DNA of 41,131 bases from Chitinophagales bacterium. GTDB lineage: Bacteria; Bacteroidota; Bacteroidia; Chitinophagales; BACL12. Positions 25,825 to 33,606 of the stretch are shown here, in pieces. Within the stretch, counting starts at the first letter, position 1, and every line of letters begins with the position of its first letter. The notes beneath the pieces are model-generated. The model made no database searches, had not been told where the DNA came from, and saw only the letters and a program-made list of their open reading frames with translations. The position numbers and the translations under genes are program-made. The stretch lies in contig JACMJP010000092.1 in NCBI GenBank assembly GCA_014380545.1, positions 1-41,131 on the forward strand. Reading direction: 5' to 3'.

Positions 25825-25911
25825 TATATTTATTAACCGGCAACTGATAAACGACTTCTAAAGAGTAAAATTATAATAAACAGGTGAAAATTAACTCAAT
25901 CATGTAAAAAA

Positions 25912-26691
25912 TTAAAAAGATTTTAACTGTTGAATATATTCTTTGATGCTTATGACAGGAATCTGACAATTGTAGTTGCGACAATTAAAAATCCGGGATG
26001 TATCGTCTATAAATTTATTATTAAGTAAGGGGTAATTTATTTTACTACCATCTGTATCAATCATTATAATTCGATTTGGGTAGTATATCCTGTTAACTTC
26101 TTCCAGTAAGTCGAGTGCATCCACCCCGCAAATAGCAGTTTCTAGTATTGGATATGTGTATTGCAGAGCACCGATAAGCCACATACCAAATGAGGAAGGA
26201 TATTTAATAATATCCTCTTTTACTGATAAAAACATTTTATCAGCTCTCTCCTGTAAAGCCTTATCTCCGGTAATAATTGATATCTTAATTAAATTCGACA
26301 ACATCAATGCATTTCCTGATGGTGTCGCATGATCATACAATTCTTTATTGCGTAAAGGAATATCAGTCTGGTTTTTTTGCGTAAAATAAAATTGAATATC
26401 GTTTTCGTCTGAAAAATTATCAATTACGAAGTGATTTAAACTGATGGCTTCTTCAATGTAAAAAATATCGCCTGAAATTTCATAAAGGTCAATTAACGCA
26501 GTAATGAGTGATGCATAATCTTCAAGCATAGCCGGATATTTTGTAATATCATTTTTATAAGTATGGAATAATGCTGCGTCTGCTGATTGGTTCCTGAATA
26601 CTTTTAATACGAATTGTATATTCCTTTCCGCAGTTTCCTTATATTTAATATTATTTGTTGCTTTATATCCTGCAATGAAACCACTGCACAT
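25912..26691 (-). CDS. C-terminal half of interrupted DUF255/YyaL-type thioredoxin-domain protein
   Basis: This 259-codon frame is the C-terminal, alpha/alpha-toroid (six-hairpin glycosidase-like) part of the DUF255/YyaL/SPATA20 family. The family end motif CRNYNCQIPV is present near the C-terminus. The apparent ATG at 26691 is internal: the same frame is open upstream for another 52 codons to 26847, including the conserved KLLAERDKRIKPGLDD and ILSWNALM segment, and then meets the in-frame TAA that ends the N-terminal half. The whole interval 25912-27999 is 696 codons in one frame. Unless the stop is read through, this half is unlikely to be expressed as a functional enzyme. Confidence 0.7.
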   Translation of the reverse strand: MCSGFIAGYKATNNIKYKETAERNIQFVLKVFRNQSADAALFHTYKNDITKYPAMLEDYASLITALIDLYEISGDIFYIEEAISLNHFVIDNFSDENDIQFYFTQKNQTDIPLRNKELYDHATPSGNALMLSNLIKISIITGDKALQERADKMFLSVKEDIIKYPSSFGMWLIGALQYTYPILETAICGVDALDLLEEVNRIYYPNRIIMIDTDGSKINYPLLNNKFIDDTSRIFNCRNYNCQIPVISIKEYIQQLKSF

Positions 26692-26822
26692 AAGAGCATT
26701 CCAGCTAAGAATTATTTTATCATCAAGTCCGGGTTTTATGCGCTTATCTCTTTCTGCAAGTAATTTTTGATTACATATTCGAAGTAACTTTTTTTCTTGC
26801 CCGTTAAGTTGTTTGAATTTTC

Positions 26823-26839
26823 CCTGCCCGTTCGGCAGG
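26823..26839. repeat. Small palindrome adjacent to the in-frame stop of the DUF255 gene
   Basis: The arms cctgcc (26823-26828) and ggcagg (26834-26839) surround the loop cgttc. It lies 9 bp from the interrupting stop codon (26848-26850), in a segment that looks like an insertion relative to the usual linker of the family. Similar cctgcc/ggcagg palindromes are, from memory, common short repeats in Bacteroidota. Confidence 0.5.
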
Positions 26840-26847
26840 CGGTCGTT

Positions 26848-27999
26848 TTAATTCCTTTCTACATTCCGGTATAAAATATTTGTATGTTCCCAATTCCCGC
26901 TTTCAACAACATTAAATACTTTACAAAACCATGCAGCATCATCAATTAATATTTTTTCAATTTCTTCTTTACTCCATGTGTAAAATTTCCCTTCCACACC
27001 TTCTGAATCAGCATCATATGAGCTATAAAAACCGCCATCATTTGTCATCATTTCCTTCATGACAAATTGTAATGTTTCATCAACAATTCTTTTATATTCT
27101 TCATCGCCGGAAACCATGTATGCTTCTCCATATATCTGCACAAGCAATGCATTGTCGTACAACATTTTTTCAAAATGCGGAACAATCCATTTTCTATCAA
27201 CACTATATCTTGCAAAACCTCCTTCCAACTGATCATATATTCCGCCATATATCATTTTATAAAGAGATAAATGAATATGATCTGTTTCTTCTTTGTCGGT
27301 AGAATAAAAATTTTTACGCAATAAATATTTAAGTGTCATTGCTGATGGAAATTTTGGAGCGTTTCCAAACCCTCCTTCATCTGTATCAAAAAAACTTTTT
27401 AATGCTTTATGAATATCTGCTATTTCATTTTCTGATACAATTTTATTACCTGTATGCTGTATGTTTTCAATTTTAATCAAAGCATTATCCATTCTTCCCA
27501 GATACTCAAGCATTTTTTCTGCCTGCTGCTCAACAGTGTCTCTTTGTTTCTCAAAAGTTTCGTACACATAAATTAATACATCCATCCAGCTTGGCTTTCC
27601 ATAAGAGGGTTTTGGAGGAAAATAAGTGCCTCCGGTAAATGGTTTCAGCTCTTGTGTAAGAAACATATTTAATGGCCACCCTCCGCCGCCTGTTAAAACC
27701 TGACAAGCCTGCATATAAATATGATCAACATCCGGCCTTTCTTCACGGTCAATTTTTATATTCACAAAGAATTTATTCATGAAGGCTGCAGTTTTTTCGT
27801 CTTCAAAACTTTCCCGCTCCATAACATGGCACCAATGACATGCTGCATAACCTATGCTTACTAAGATAGGCTTATCTTCTTTTTTTGCTTTCTCAAAAGC
27901 CTCTGTTCCCCATGCAAACCATTCAACAGGATTGTGCGCATGCTGCAAAAGGTAAGGGCTTGTTTCATCAATTAACTTATTTGTGAATTTATGTATCAT
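26848..27999 (-). CDS. N-terminal half of interrupted DUF255/YyaL-type thioredoxin-domain protein
   Basis: This 383-residue product begins with the family signature ([21 protein letters not shown]) and a thioredoxin-like domain carrying C54-H-W-C57 ([17 protein letters not shown]). Next come [20 protein letters not shown] and [12 protein letters not shown]. The toroid domain starts at about residue 190 ([18 protein letters not shown] ... [11 protein letters not shown] ... [20 protein letters not shown]). Full-length members have about 670-700 residues. Here TAA at 26848-26850 truncates the protein after [10 protein letters not shown], though the downstream sequence continues in the same frame. 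The role of the family is poorly known. It starts at ATG 27999, after the hemD terminator. Confidence 0.85.
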   Translation of the reverse strand: MIHKFTNKLIDETSPYLLQHAHNPVEWFAWGTEAFEKAKKEDKPILVSIGYAACHWCHVMERESFEDEKTAAFMNKFFVNIKIDREERPDVDHIYMQACQVLTGGGGWPLNMFLTQELKPFTGGTYFPPKPSYGKPSWMDVLIYVYETFEKQRDTVEQQAEKMLEYLGRMDNALIKIENIQHTGNKIVSENEIADIHKALKSFFDTDEGGFGNAPKFPSAMTLKYLLRKNFYSTDKEETDHIHLSLYKMIYGGIYDQLEGGFARYSVDRKWIVPHFEKMLYDNALLVQIYGEAYMVSGDEEYKRIVDETLQFVMKEMMTNDGGFYSSYDADSEGVEGKFYTWSKEEIEKILIDDAAWFCKVFNVVESGNWEHTNILYRNVERN

Positions 28000-28014
28000 A
28001 ATTATTTAAAATAA

Positions 28015-28060
28015 AATTGCATCAACACTCAATATTTTTACAGAGATAGTTGATGCAATT
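28015..28060 (-). terminator. Terminator of the bamA-like/DUF4271/hemD operon
   Basis: A perfect 12-bp inverted repeat (aattgcatcaac at 28015-28026, gttgatgcaatt at 28049-28060) has a 22-nt loop, with a U-rich tail on the minus strand. It lies 18 nt past the hemD stop. Confidence 0.7.
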
Positions 28061-28078
28061 AAAAATATTATCTGTACT

Positions 28079-28864
28079 TTATTTCTTTTTATTTGCTTTC
28101 GCAAGATACCGGTCTATTGCCATAAAAATAGAAGGTGTTTCAGGTGTTGGCGCTTTCAGGTCCACCTGTAAACCATTTTCTTCCATTGCTTTTAATGTAC
28201 TTAAACCCATACATCCTATTCTTAATTCCCCCTGCGCAAAATTTGGGAAATTTTTAAATAAACTATTTACACCAAGTGGCGTAAATAAAACAAGCATATC
28301 ATAATTTATTTTTCCATTCATATCACTCAGGTCAGCTGTAATACTTTCATACATGATCGCTTCATCAAAATTTGCATTTTTACTTTTTAAATATTCAGTA
28401 TAAACATCCTTGTGGTTTGGTGTACATGGAAACAATATTTTCTCGTTAAGAATATGCTTATTCAGGATTTCAAATAATTCAGTGTCTTTTCCGGAATCCC
28501 CATAAAAAACTTTTCTTTTTCTGTATTGAATATATTTTTGAAGGTAAACAGCAATTGCCTCTGTTACACAAAAATACTTTGTCATCTCCGGCATTTTTAC
28601 TCTCAACTCTTCGCACAACCTGAAAAAATGATCTATTGCGATCCTGTTTGTAAACATAACAGCCGAGTAATCTGAAATATTAATTCTTTGCTTGCGAAAA
28701 TCTTTTCCCTGTGTTCCCTGAATTTTAATAAAGTGCCTGAAATCAATTTTCACTTTATATTTTTCAACTAATTCAGCATAAGGATTTTTCGGATTTTCCG
28801 GAACCGGCTGGCTAACTAAAATAGATTTTACTGGTTTTAAATGTGGTTGCAAAGTTTGTGTCAT
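28079..28864 (-). CDS. hemD: Uroporphyrinogen-III synthase
   Basis: HemD cyclises hydroxymethylbilane to uroporphyrinogen III in tetrapyrrole synthesis. The 261-residue protein has the two-domain layout of the family: KSILVSQPVPENPKNPYAEL at the start, DYSAVMFTNRIAIDHFF (the 'IFTS' region) in the middle of domain 1, and DMLVLFTPLGVNSLFKNFP in domain 2, followed by RIGCMGLSTLKAMEENGL and the end APTPETPSIFMAIDRYL. HemD proteins are poorly conserved, so the family call rests on these motifs and on the adjacency to a DUF4271 gene (21 bp), a pairing I recall from many Bacteroidota. Confidence 0.88.
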   Translation of the reverse strand: MTQTLQPHLKPVKSILVSQPVPENPKNPYAELVEKYKVKIDFRHFIKIQGTQGKDFRKQRINISDYSAVMFTNRIAIDHFFRLCEELRVKMPEMTKYFCVTEAIAVYLQKYIQYRKRKVFYGDSGKDTELFEILNKHILNEKILFPCTPNHKDVYTEYLKSKNANFDEAIMYESITADLSDMNGKINYDMLVLFTPLGVNSLFKNFPNFAQGELRIGCMGLSTLKAMEENGLQVDLKAPTPETPSIFMAIDRYLAKANKKK

Positions 28865-28885
28865 GTACCTGTGCTTTTCCTTTCA

Positions 28886-29851
28886 TTATGCAGATATTAA
28901 AGTAAATGCTTTATATACAATTAATAACGGCGCAATTTCAAGGGCGCAAATATACAGCAAAAAATAAAGAATGTGAAACCTTGTAAATGTAATTCCAACT
29001 GTTATTCCTTTTATAAAACGTAATATCAATGCAAGCGCAGCCAGGCTTATTGAAACTGCTACAACCCAGTGCAGACCTGGTTCCTGAACGGTGGCTATAA
29101 GAATGACACAGGGCAATAGTGCCACCGCTAAGAGCTGATAAATGATCAATGTGTTAAAGCGGAAAAATTGCACGGCAATGTCAAATTCGAATATCAGTTT
29201 TAATAAAATGTAAATAATTGTTTTAATAAAATATGCTGCGGGAAAAATAGCACTACATAACAACACATTCAGGAAAATTGAATGGAATGGGAGCTTAATA
29301 TGAAAATACCCTGACAGAAGATAACAATACATACCTATAATTAATATTGTATTAAAATATAATAGGATACTGAAAATATTAAATGAGAATTCACGGTCAC
29401 GGTAAATTTGCTGCCCCAGATTCATATTGAGTAGCACCGTAATATTTTCCCTGATCTGCTTTGCATACCTATACCTCAAAATTGTGAAATACAAAAGCAA
29501 TAAAAACAAAATAACAGGCAAAGTATATGATGTATTTTTTTTATGATATTGCAAAATATGGTCTGCGGCCGGTTCAGTTTTATGAATAGAAAACAAAGTA
29601 TCGTAAAAAGAAGGTGCCATTTTTTGCCCCTGAATATTTGTATCGTTTTTATCTTCAGTGTTATTTATTGAATTGCTGTTTGCTTGTATTTGTATTTGAG
29701 CAGAATGGTTTGATGAATCATTCTGAACGTTTGTTATTTCTGATTGCTGACCGGTTTGTGTATTTGAATCAATTATCGGCGCTACAGAATCCTGTTGAGC
29801 ATATAGAACCTGTGAATAAAATATTAAAAACCATAAAACAAATTTTTTCAC
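28886..29851 (-). CDS. DUF4271 domain-containing membrane protein
   Basis: This 321-residue protein has a signal-peptide-like N-terminus (MKKFVLWFLIFYSQVLYAQQ), a Gln/Asn/Ser-rich stretch (about 20-90), then about seven hydrophobic helices from residue 108 onward. The DUF4271 signature RYAKQIRENITVLLNMNLGQQIYRDRE follows the first helix. Function is unknown. The start codon is GTG at 29851, whose first base is the last base of the TAG stop of the upstream bamA-like gene (TAGTG), implying translational coupling. hemD follows after 21 bp. Confidence 0.88.
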   Translation of the reverse strand: MKKFVLWFLIFYSQVLYAQQDSVAPIIDSNTQTGQQSEITNVQNDSSNHSAQIQIQANSNSINNTEDKNDTNIQGQKMAPSFYDTLFSIHKTEPAADHILQYHKKNTSYTLPVILFLLLLYFTILRYRYAKQIRENITVLLNMNLGQQIYRDREFSFNIFSILLYFNTILIIGMYCYLLSGYFHIKLPFHSIFLNVLLCSAIFPAAYFIKTIIYILLKLIFEFDIAVQFFRFNTLIIYQLLAVALLPCVILIATVQEPGLHWVVAVSISLAALALILRFIKGITVGITFTRFHILYFLLYICALEIAPLLIVYKAFTLISA

Positions 29852-31632
29852 TAAAAATAATTTAAATACCCGAAATGAATTTTTGCGTTTTTCAATTGTA
29901 CAGGGTTATTTTGCTGTGACCCTAAGGCATAATTTACGGCAAAAATACCCGCTTTTGTTTCAAATGTAATTCCAGTACCAAAACCAAATGGAAAATCTTT
30001 TTCAACGAGAGGTTTACTTGCATCTTCAGTATATGCCTGGTCAAAGAAAATTCCTGCATAAGAATTTTGCGAAAGCAAATACCGCACTTCAGCGGTGAAC
30101 ACATGATATTGGGAAGCTATAATTGTTTTATCATCAAAACCTCTTAATAAATTGATTCCGCCTATGCGGTATAATTCATTTTCAAATATTTGATCGTTGA
30201 TTACGGATGCTCCATTTAATTTAAGAACAAATGATGTGTTTTTTATTATTGGCTGATAAAAGGAAGCGCTATATTGATACATTATATTTAATGACCGGGT
30301 ATCAATGCTATCATACAAACTTGCAAAATCAAATTCAGGGTTTTCAGGATCGAATAACGAAGTGATAGCGGTATTTTCTTTTATTGTTTTTGTTCCCGCT
30401 GATGCACTGATATAAAAGGCAACACCTTTTCTGGGGTTATAGATATAATTTAATTTTTCAAAGTTAAATGCAAGACCATATCCTATATTTTCCACATCAA
30501 GATTTACAGGTAATGTGAGTGTTTCCAAAACTGATGCTGTATCAATATTCAGTACGTCTGAATTATAAAATGAAGTAAAAGCTTTTGAATAATTATTGCC
30601 CATGAACTGGTATAATAACCCTACGGAAGATTTGCGTTCTAAAAATGTTGAATCTTTTAAAAACAGATCAAATGATGCATCAATACCAAGAGATATAAAT
30701 GGTAAATACGGATAGGTGAAATGGCTTTCCAATTCTTTAGTAGTTAATTCCAGTTTTGAAAAATGTACATCAACTAATTCCCCGGCATTAAAAACATTAT
30801 TTAAGTGTAATGTTCCTTCTCCCGTAATTATTAATCGCCCCACAATTTCATTATTCGGCAATATGCCAATCAGGAAATCAAACCTGCTTGCATTCTTTTC
30901 ATCAAGATAAACGATGACTTTTGCTTTTTGTCCGAAAAATTGCACCTGGGATGATCTTATCACATTTGCAAAAGGCAGTTCTTTTAGTCGTTCATCTAAA
31001 TCTTTTATTAGTGATTCATTATAAATTTCTCCGGGTTTAATTCCTGTGTATTGTTGCAAATAATTTTCTGTTAGTTCAAGATTACCTTCTATTGCAATTG
31101 TATCAAATTGTATCAAACGGTTTCTATTGAATAATAATTTAGCAGACAAAATTGAATCAGAAATTTGCACACTGTCCAATTGCACTGTTGCAAAAGGATA
31201 ACCATGATCTTCTGCAAACTCAAGCATATCTTCCATGAAAGAAACAATTTCCTCGTATCTGAAAGTTGTATTTACAAAATCTTTTTCCCGGTAATTTGCG
31301 CCACTTAAGAAAATTTTATCGATGCCTGACATATTTAATTGAGCCAACAATATTTTATTTCCTTTTTCAAAAACAACAAACGCCGTATCATTTCTTTCAG
31401 ACGTTATCGAATAATTTGCAGCCAGGTGACCTGAACTATAAGCATGCAATAAAATTTTCTGCAGATAAACATTTCTTTCAGCAACAGAATAGAATGTATT
31501 TTCTTCATCCAGGTTTCTCGGAAAAATATCTTTGTCGTTCCTGTCATTCTGAATAACCAGGTAAACAGTATCCTGCGCATGAAGAGCTGCTGCGAAAAAA
31601 AATATTGCGATCAGGAAACGTAATTTTGCCAA
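29851..31632 (-). CDS. BamA/TamA-family outer membrane protein with POTRA domains
   Basis: This is a predicted Omp85-superfamily barrel, probably for outer membrane protein insertion or transport. From the TTG at 31632 the product is 593 residues with a good signal peptide (MAKLRFLIAIFFFAAALHAQ). The frame extends to an ATG at 31734, but those 34 residues lie antisense to hemW and would precede the signal peptide. POTRA-like repeats occupy about 25-265 (IQFDTIAIEGNLELTENYLQ ... LKELPFANVIRSSQVQF). The C-terminal 16-strand-type barrel ends in NYF, an aromatic terminus, with the L6-like segment RIGGINLLRGFDDKTI. It is shorter than BamA (two or three POTRAs), so closer to TamA-like proteins. First gene of the operon with DUF4271 and hemD. 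Confidence 0.88.
   Translation of the reverse strand: MAKLRFLIAIFFFAAALHAQDTVYLVIQNDRNDKDIFPRNLDEENTFYSVAERNVYLQKILLHAYSSGHLAANYSITSERNDTAFVVFEKGNKILLAQLNMSGIDKIFLSGANYREKDFVNTTFRYEEIVSFMEDMLEFAEDHGYPFATVQLDSVQISDSILSAKLLFNRNRLIQFDTIAIEGNLELTENYLQQYTGIKPGEIYNESLIKDLDERLKELPFANVIRSSQVQFFGQKAKVIVYLDEKNASRFDFLIGILPNNEIVGRLIITGEGTLHLNNVFNAGELVDVHFSKLELTTKELESHFTYPYLPFISLGIDASFDLFLKDSTFLERKSSVGLLYQFMGNNYSKAFTSFYNSDVLNIDTASVLETLTLPVNLDVENIGYGLAFNFEKLNYIYNPRKGVAFYISASAGTKTIKENTAITSLFDPENPEFDFASLYDSIDTRSLNIMYQYSASFYQPIIKNTSFVLKLNGASVINDQIFENELYRIGGINLLRGFDDKTIIASQYHVFTAEVRYLLSQNSYAGIFFDQAYTEDASKPLVEKDFPFGFGTGITFETKAGIFAVNYALGSQQNNPVQLKNAKIHFGYLNYF
31621..31628 (+). promoter_or_regulatory. -7 box of hemW
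   Basis: The sequence taattttg matches TAnnTTTG and lies 36 bp before the hemW ATG at 31665. It supports that start over the longer frame from 31605, which would begin upstream of the promoter. It faces the -7 box of the bamA-like gene at 31647-31654. Confidence 0.5.
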
Positions 31633-31646
31633 ACAGAAATTTTTTG

Positions 31647-31654
31647 CAAAAATA
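31647..31654 (-). promoter_or_regulatory. -7 box of the bamA-like gene
   Basis: On the minus strand tatttttg matches TAnnTTTG, 14 bp before the TTG at 31632. It points toward the hemW -7 box, so the two initiation sites would nearly coincide. Confidence 0.45.
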
Positions 31655-31664
31655 CAACGCAACA

Positions 31665-32807
31665 ATGGCAGGCATCTATATACACATTCCTTTTTGTAAA
31701 CAGGCATGTCATTATTGTAATTTTCACTTTTCAACTTCGCTGGTTCTGAAAGAAAAAATGCTGGATGCTATTTGTAACGAAATTGTTATACGTAAAAATT
31801 ATCTTGGCGATAAGGACATTGAAACAATTTATTTTGGAGGAGGTACGCCTTCTGTCTTAGAAGTACAAGAAATAAAAAGAATTATTGATACCATAGAAAA
31901 TAATTATAAAACCAATACAAAAGAATTTACGCTTGAAGCAAATCCTGATGACCTGACAAAAGAAAAATTAATTGAACTGAGATCAATAGGAGTAAATAGG
32001 TTGAGTATTGGAGTACAATCTTTTTTTAATGCAGACCTTAAATGGATGAACCGGGTGCATGATGCAAAGCAAGCAATAACTTGTATTGAAAATGCATTAG
32101 TAGCAGGATTTGAAAATTTAAGTGTTGATCTCATTTACGGAACACCAAATCAAAGTGATGATAACTGGAAATATAATATTCAAAAATTAGTTGATTATAA
32201 TATCCCCCATATCTCCTGTTATGCATTGACTGTGGAACCAAAAACTGCTTTGCAGTATATGATAGAAAAAGATAAAACACAGGCCCCGGATGAAACCATT
32301 GCAGCAAAACATTTTGAAATATTAGTGGACATGCTCAGGGAAAATAATTATGAACATTATGAAATATCCAATTTTGCAAAGAATAAAAAATATGCAATGC
32401 ATAACTCCTCTTACTGGAAAGGTGCATATTATTCAGGCATCGGCCCATCAGCGCATTCTTTTAACGGATTCAGCAGGCAATGGAATGCTTCGAGCAATGC
32501 GCTGTATATTCAAAACATGAAAGACGAAATAATCCCTTTTGAAATTGAATACTTAAGCGAAGTGCAAAAAGCAAATGAAAAAATTATGACATCGCTACGA
32601 ACAATGTGGGGTTTGAATTTAGAAGAATTTAAAGACGCATTTAATGAAAATAATTTGAAGCAACTATTAAGCGAAGCAAAATACGATTTGCAAAAAGAAA
32701 ATCTGAAACTTGAGAATAATATTTTATGCATGTCGGCAAAGGCAAAGTTTTTTGCTGATGGAATCATCAGCGATCTGTTTTTTACAGAAGAAACTTTTGT
32801 CAATTAA
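31665..32807 (+). CDS. hemW: Radical SAM protein HemW (heme chaperone; formerly annotated coproporphyrinogen oxidase)
   Basis: From the ATG at 31665 the product is 380 residues and starts MAGIYIHIPFCKQACHYCNF, with the radical SAM cluster ligands C11-x3-C15-x2-C18. Other family motifs are YFGGGTPSVL, EFTLEANPDDLT, GVNRLSIGVQSF and DLIYGTPNQ. The 20 codons upstream (frame from 31605) lie before or over the -7 box and are not family-like. HemW-type proteins bind heme and lack the HemN oxidase activity; the two cannot be told apart with certainty by reading, but the short N-terminus favours HemW. It ends in a shared terminator with the convergent TlpA-like gene. Confidence 0.93.
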   Translation: MAGIYIHIPFCKQACHYCNFHFSTSLVLKEKMLDAICNEIVIRKNYLGDKDIETIYFGGGTPSVLEVQEIKRIIDTIENNYKTNTKEFTLEANPDDLTKEKLIELRSIGVNRLSIGVQSFFNADLKWMNRVHDAKQAITCIENALVAGFENLSVDLIYGTPNQSDDNWKYNIQKLVDYNIPHISCYALTVEPKTALQYMIEKDKTQAPDETIAAKHFEILVDMLRENNYEHYEISNFAKNKKYAMHNSSYWKGAYYSGIGPSAHSFNGFSRQWNASSNALYIQNMKDEIIPFEIEYLSEVQKANEKIMTSLRTMWGLNLEEFKDAFNENNLKQLLSEAKYDLQKENLKLENNILCMSAKAKFFADGIISDLFFTEETFVN

Positions 32808-32808
32808 A

Positions 32809-32841
32809 AAACCTCCTGCATTTTGAAAGCTCAGGAGGTTT
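32809..32841. terminator. Bidirectional terminator between hemW and the TlpA-like gene
   Basis: The arms aaacctcctg (32809-32818) and caggaggttt (32832-32841) form a perfect 10-bp stem with a 13-nt loop, ending in T or A runs on either strand. It sits between the two convergent stop codons. Confidence 0.8.
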
Positions 32842-32867
32842 AAAGTATGTATGCTATTATCAAAAAA

Positions 32868-33383
32868 TTATTTATTTGATAACTCAGCAATCTTTTCTTC
32901 TAATAGATATTCATCCCCCTCAACATATCCGCTGTGCTTATCCGCTATCATTCCGTTTTTATCAACCACCACCGTGAAAGGAACTGTCTGCCCGTTTAAT
33001 AATCTTTGCAATTCTTTATTATCATCCATCAGCACTAAATATTCCCAACCCTGTCCGTCAACGTAAGATTTTACATTTGCTTTTGTTTTTGCATCATCAA
33101 TAGAAACTGCAATTATCTGCACATCATAATCAGCTTGCCAGTCTTCATAAATATCTGCGATATTATTTAATTCCTTTTTGCAAGGCGTACACCATGTTGC
33201 CCAAAAATTAAATACTGTAACCTTTCCTGATTTACCCAGTTCTGCAATATTTACTTTATTGCCGTTCATATCATATAAACTAATATCGGGTAAATTATCA
33301 TTGCCTGTTGCTTCAACAGCTTGGGTATGGCCACTTGTAAGAATAAGACTCAACAGGGTGATTACAAATAATTTTTTCATCAT
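32868..33383 (-). CDS. TlpA-like periplasmic thioredoxin-family protein
   Basis: This 171-residue protein has a signal peptide (about 1-22) and a thioredoxin fold of the TlpA/ResA type. The active site is W-C65-T-P-C68 in FNFWATWCTPCKKE, and the cis-Pro region appears as GQTVPFTVVVDKNG. It is expected to reduce or shuffle disulfides in periplasmic proteins. It is divergent from the DUF6029-like/Omp28-related pair, whose second member also carries a CxxC motif. Start: the first of two adjacent Met codons. Confidence 0.92.
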   Translation of the reverse strand: MMKKLFVITLLSLILTSGHTQAVEATGNDNLPDISLYDMNGNKVNIAELGKSGKVTVFNFWATWCTPCKKELNNIADIYEDWQADYDVQIIAVSIDDAKTKANVKSYVDGQGWEYLVLMDDNKELQRLLNGQTVPFTVVVDKNGMIADKHSGYVEGDEYLLEEKIAELSNK

Positions 33384-33606
33384 ATAATTTAAGTTATGCG
33401 AAAATAGCGCATTTTTTCAATAACCATGCCCGCCGGAACAGGTTTAACAATTCTTTAAATCATTTGTCTGACAGAGGTTTTTATACAGCCTAAGTAATTT
33501 GGACTTGTTTGCGGTTATTTGGGAAATAGATTTATGCGGATTATCTGTATACACAATTCGTAAAAATTTTAAGTATCCCGTTACCTTTACGGACGAAATC
33601 GGCACT

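Noticed and set aside
31605-31664. N-terminal extension of hemW from an ATG at 31605
   Set aside because: The 20 extra residues are not family-like, lie over or upstream of the -7 box at 31621-31628, and overlap the bamA-like gene antisense.
33499-33606. Long N-terminus of the DUF6029-like gene from 33499
   Set aside because: It places 36 residues before a clear signal peptide and lies in the divergent promoter region.
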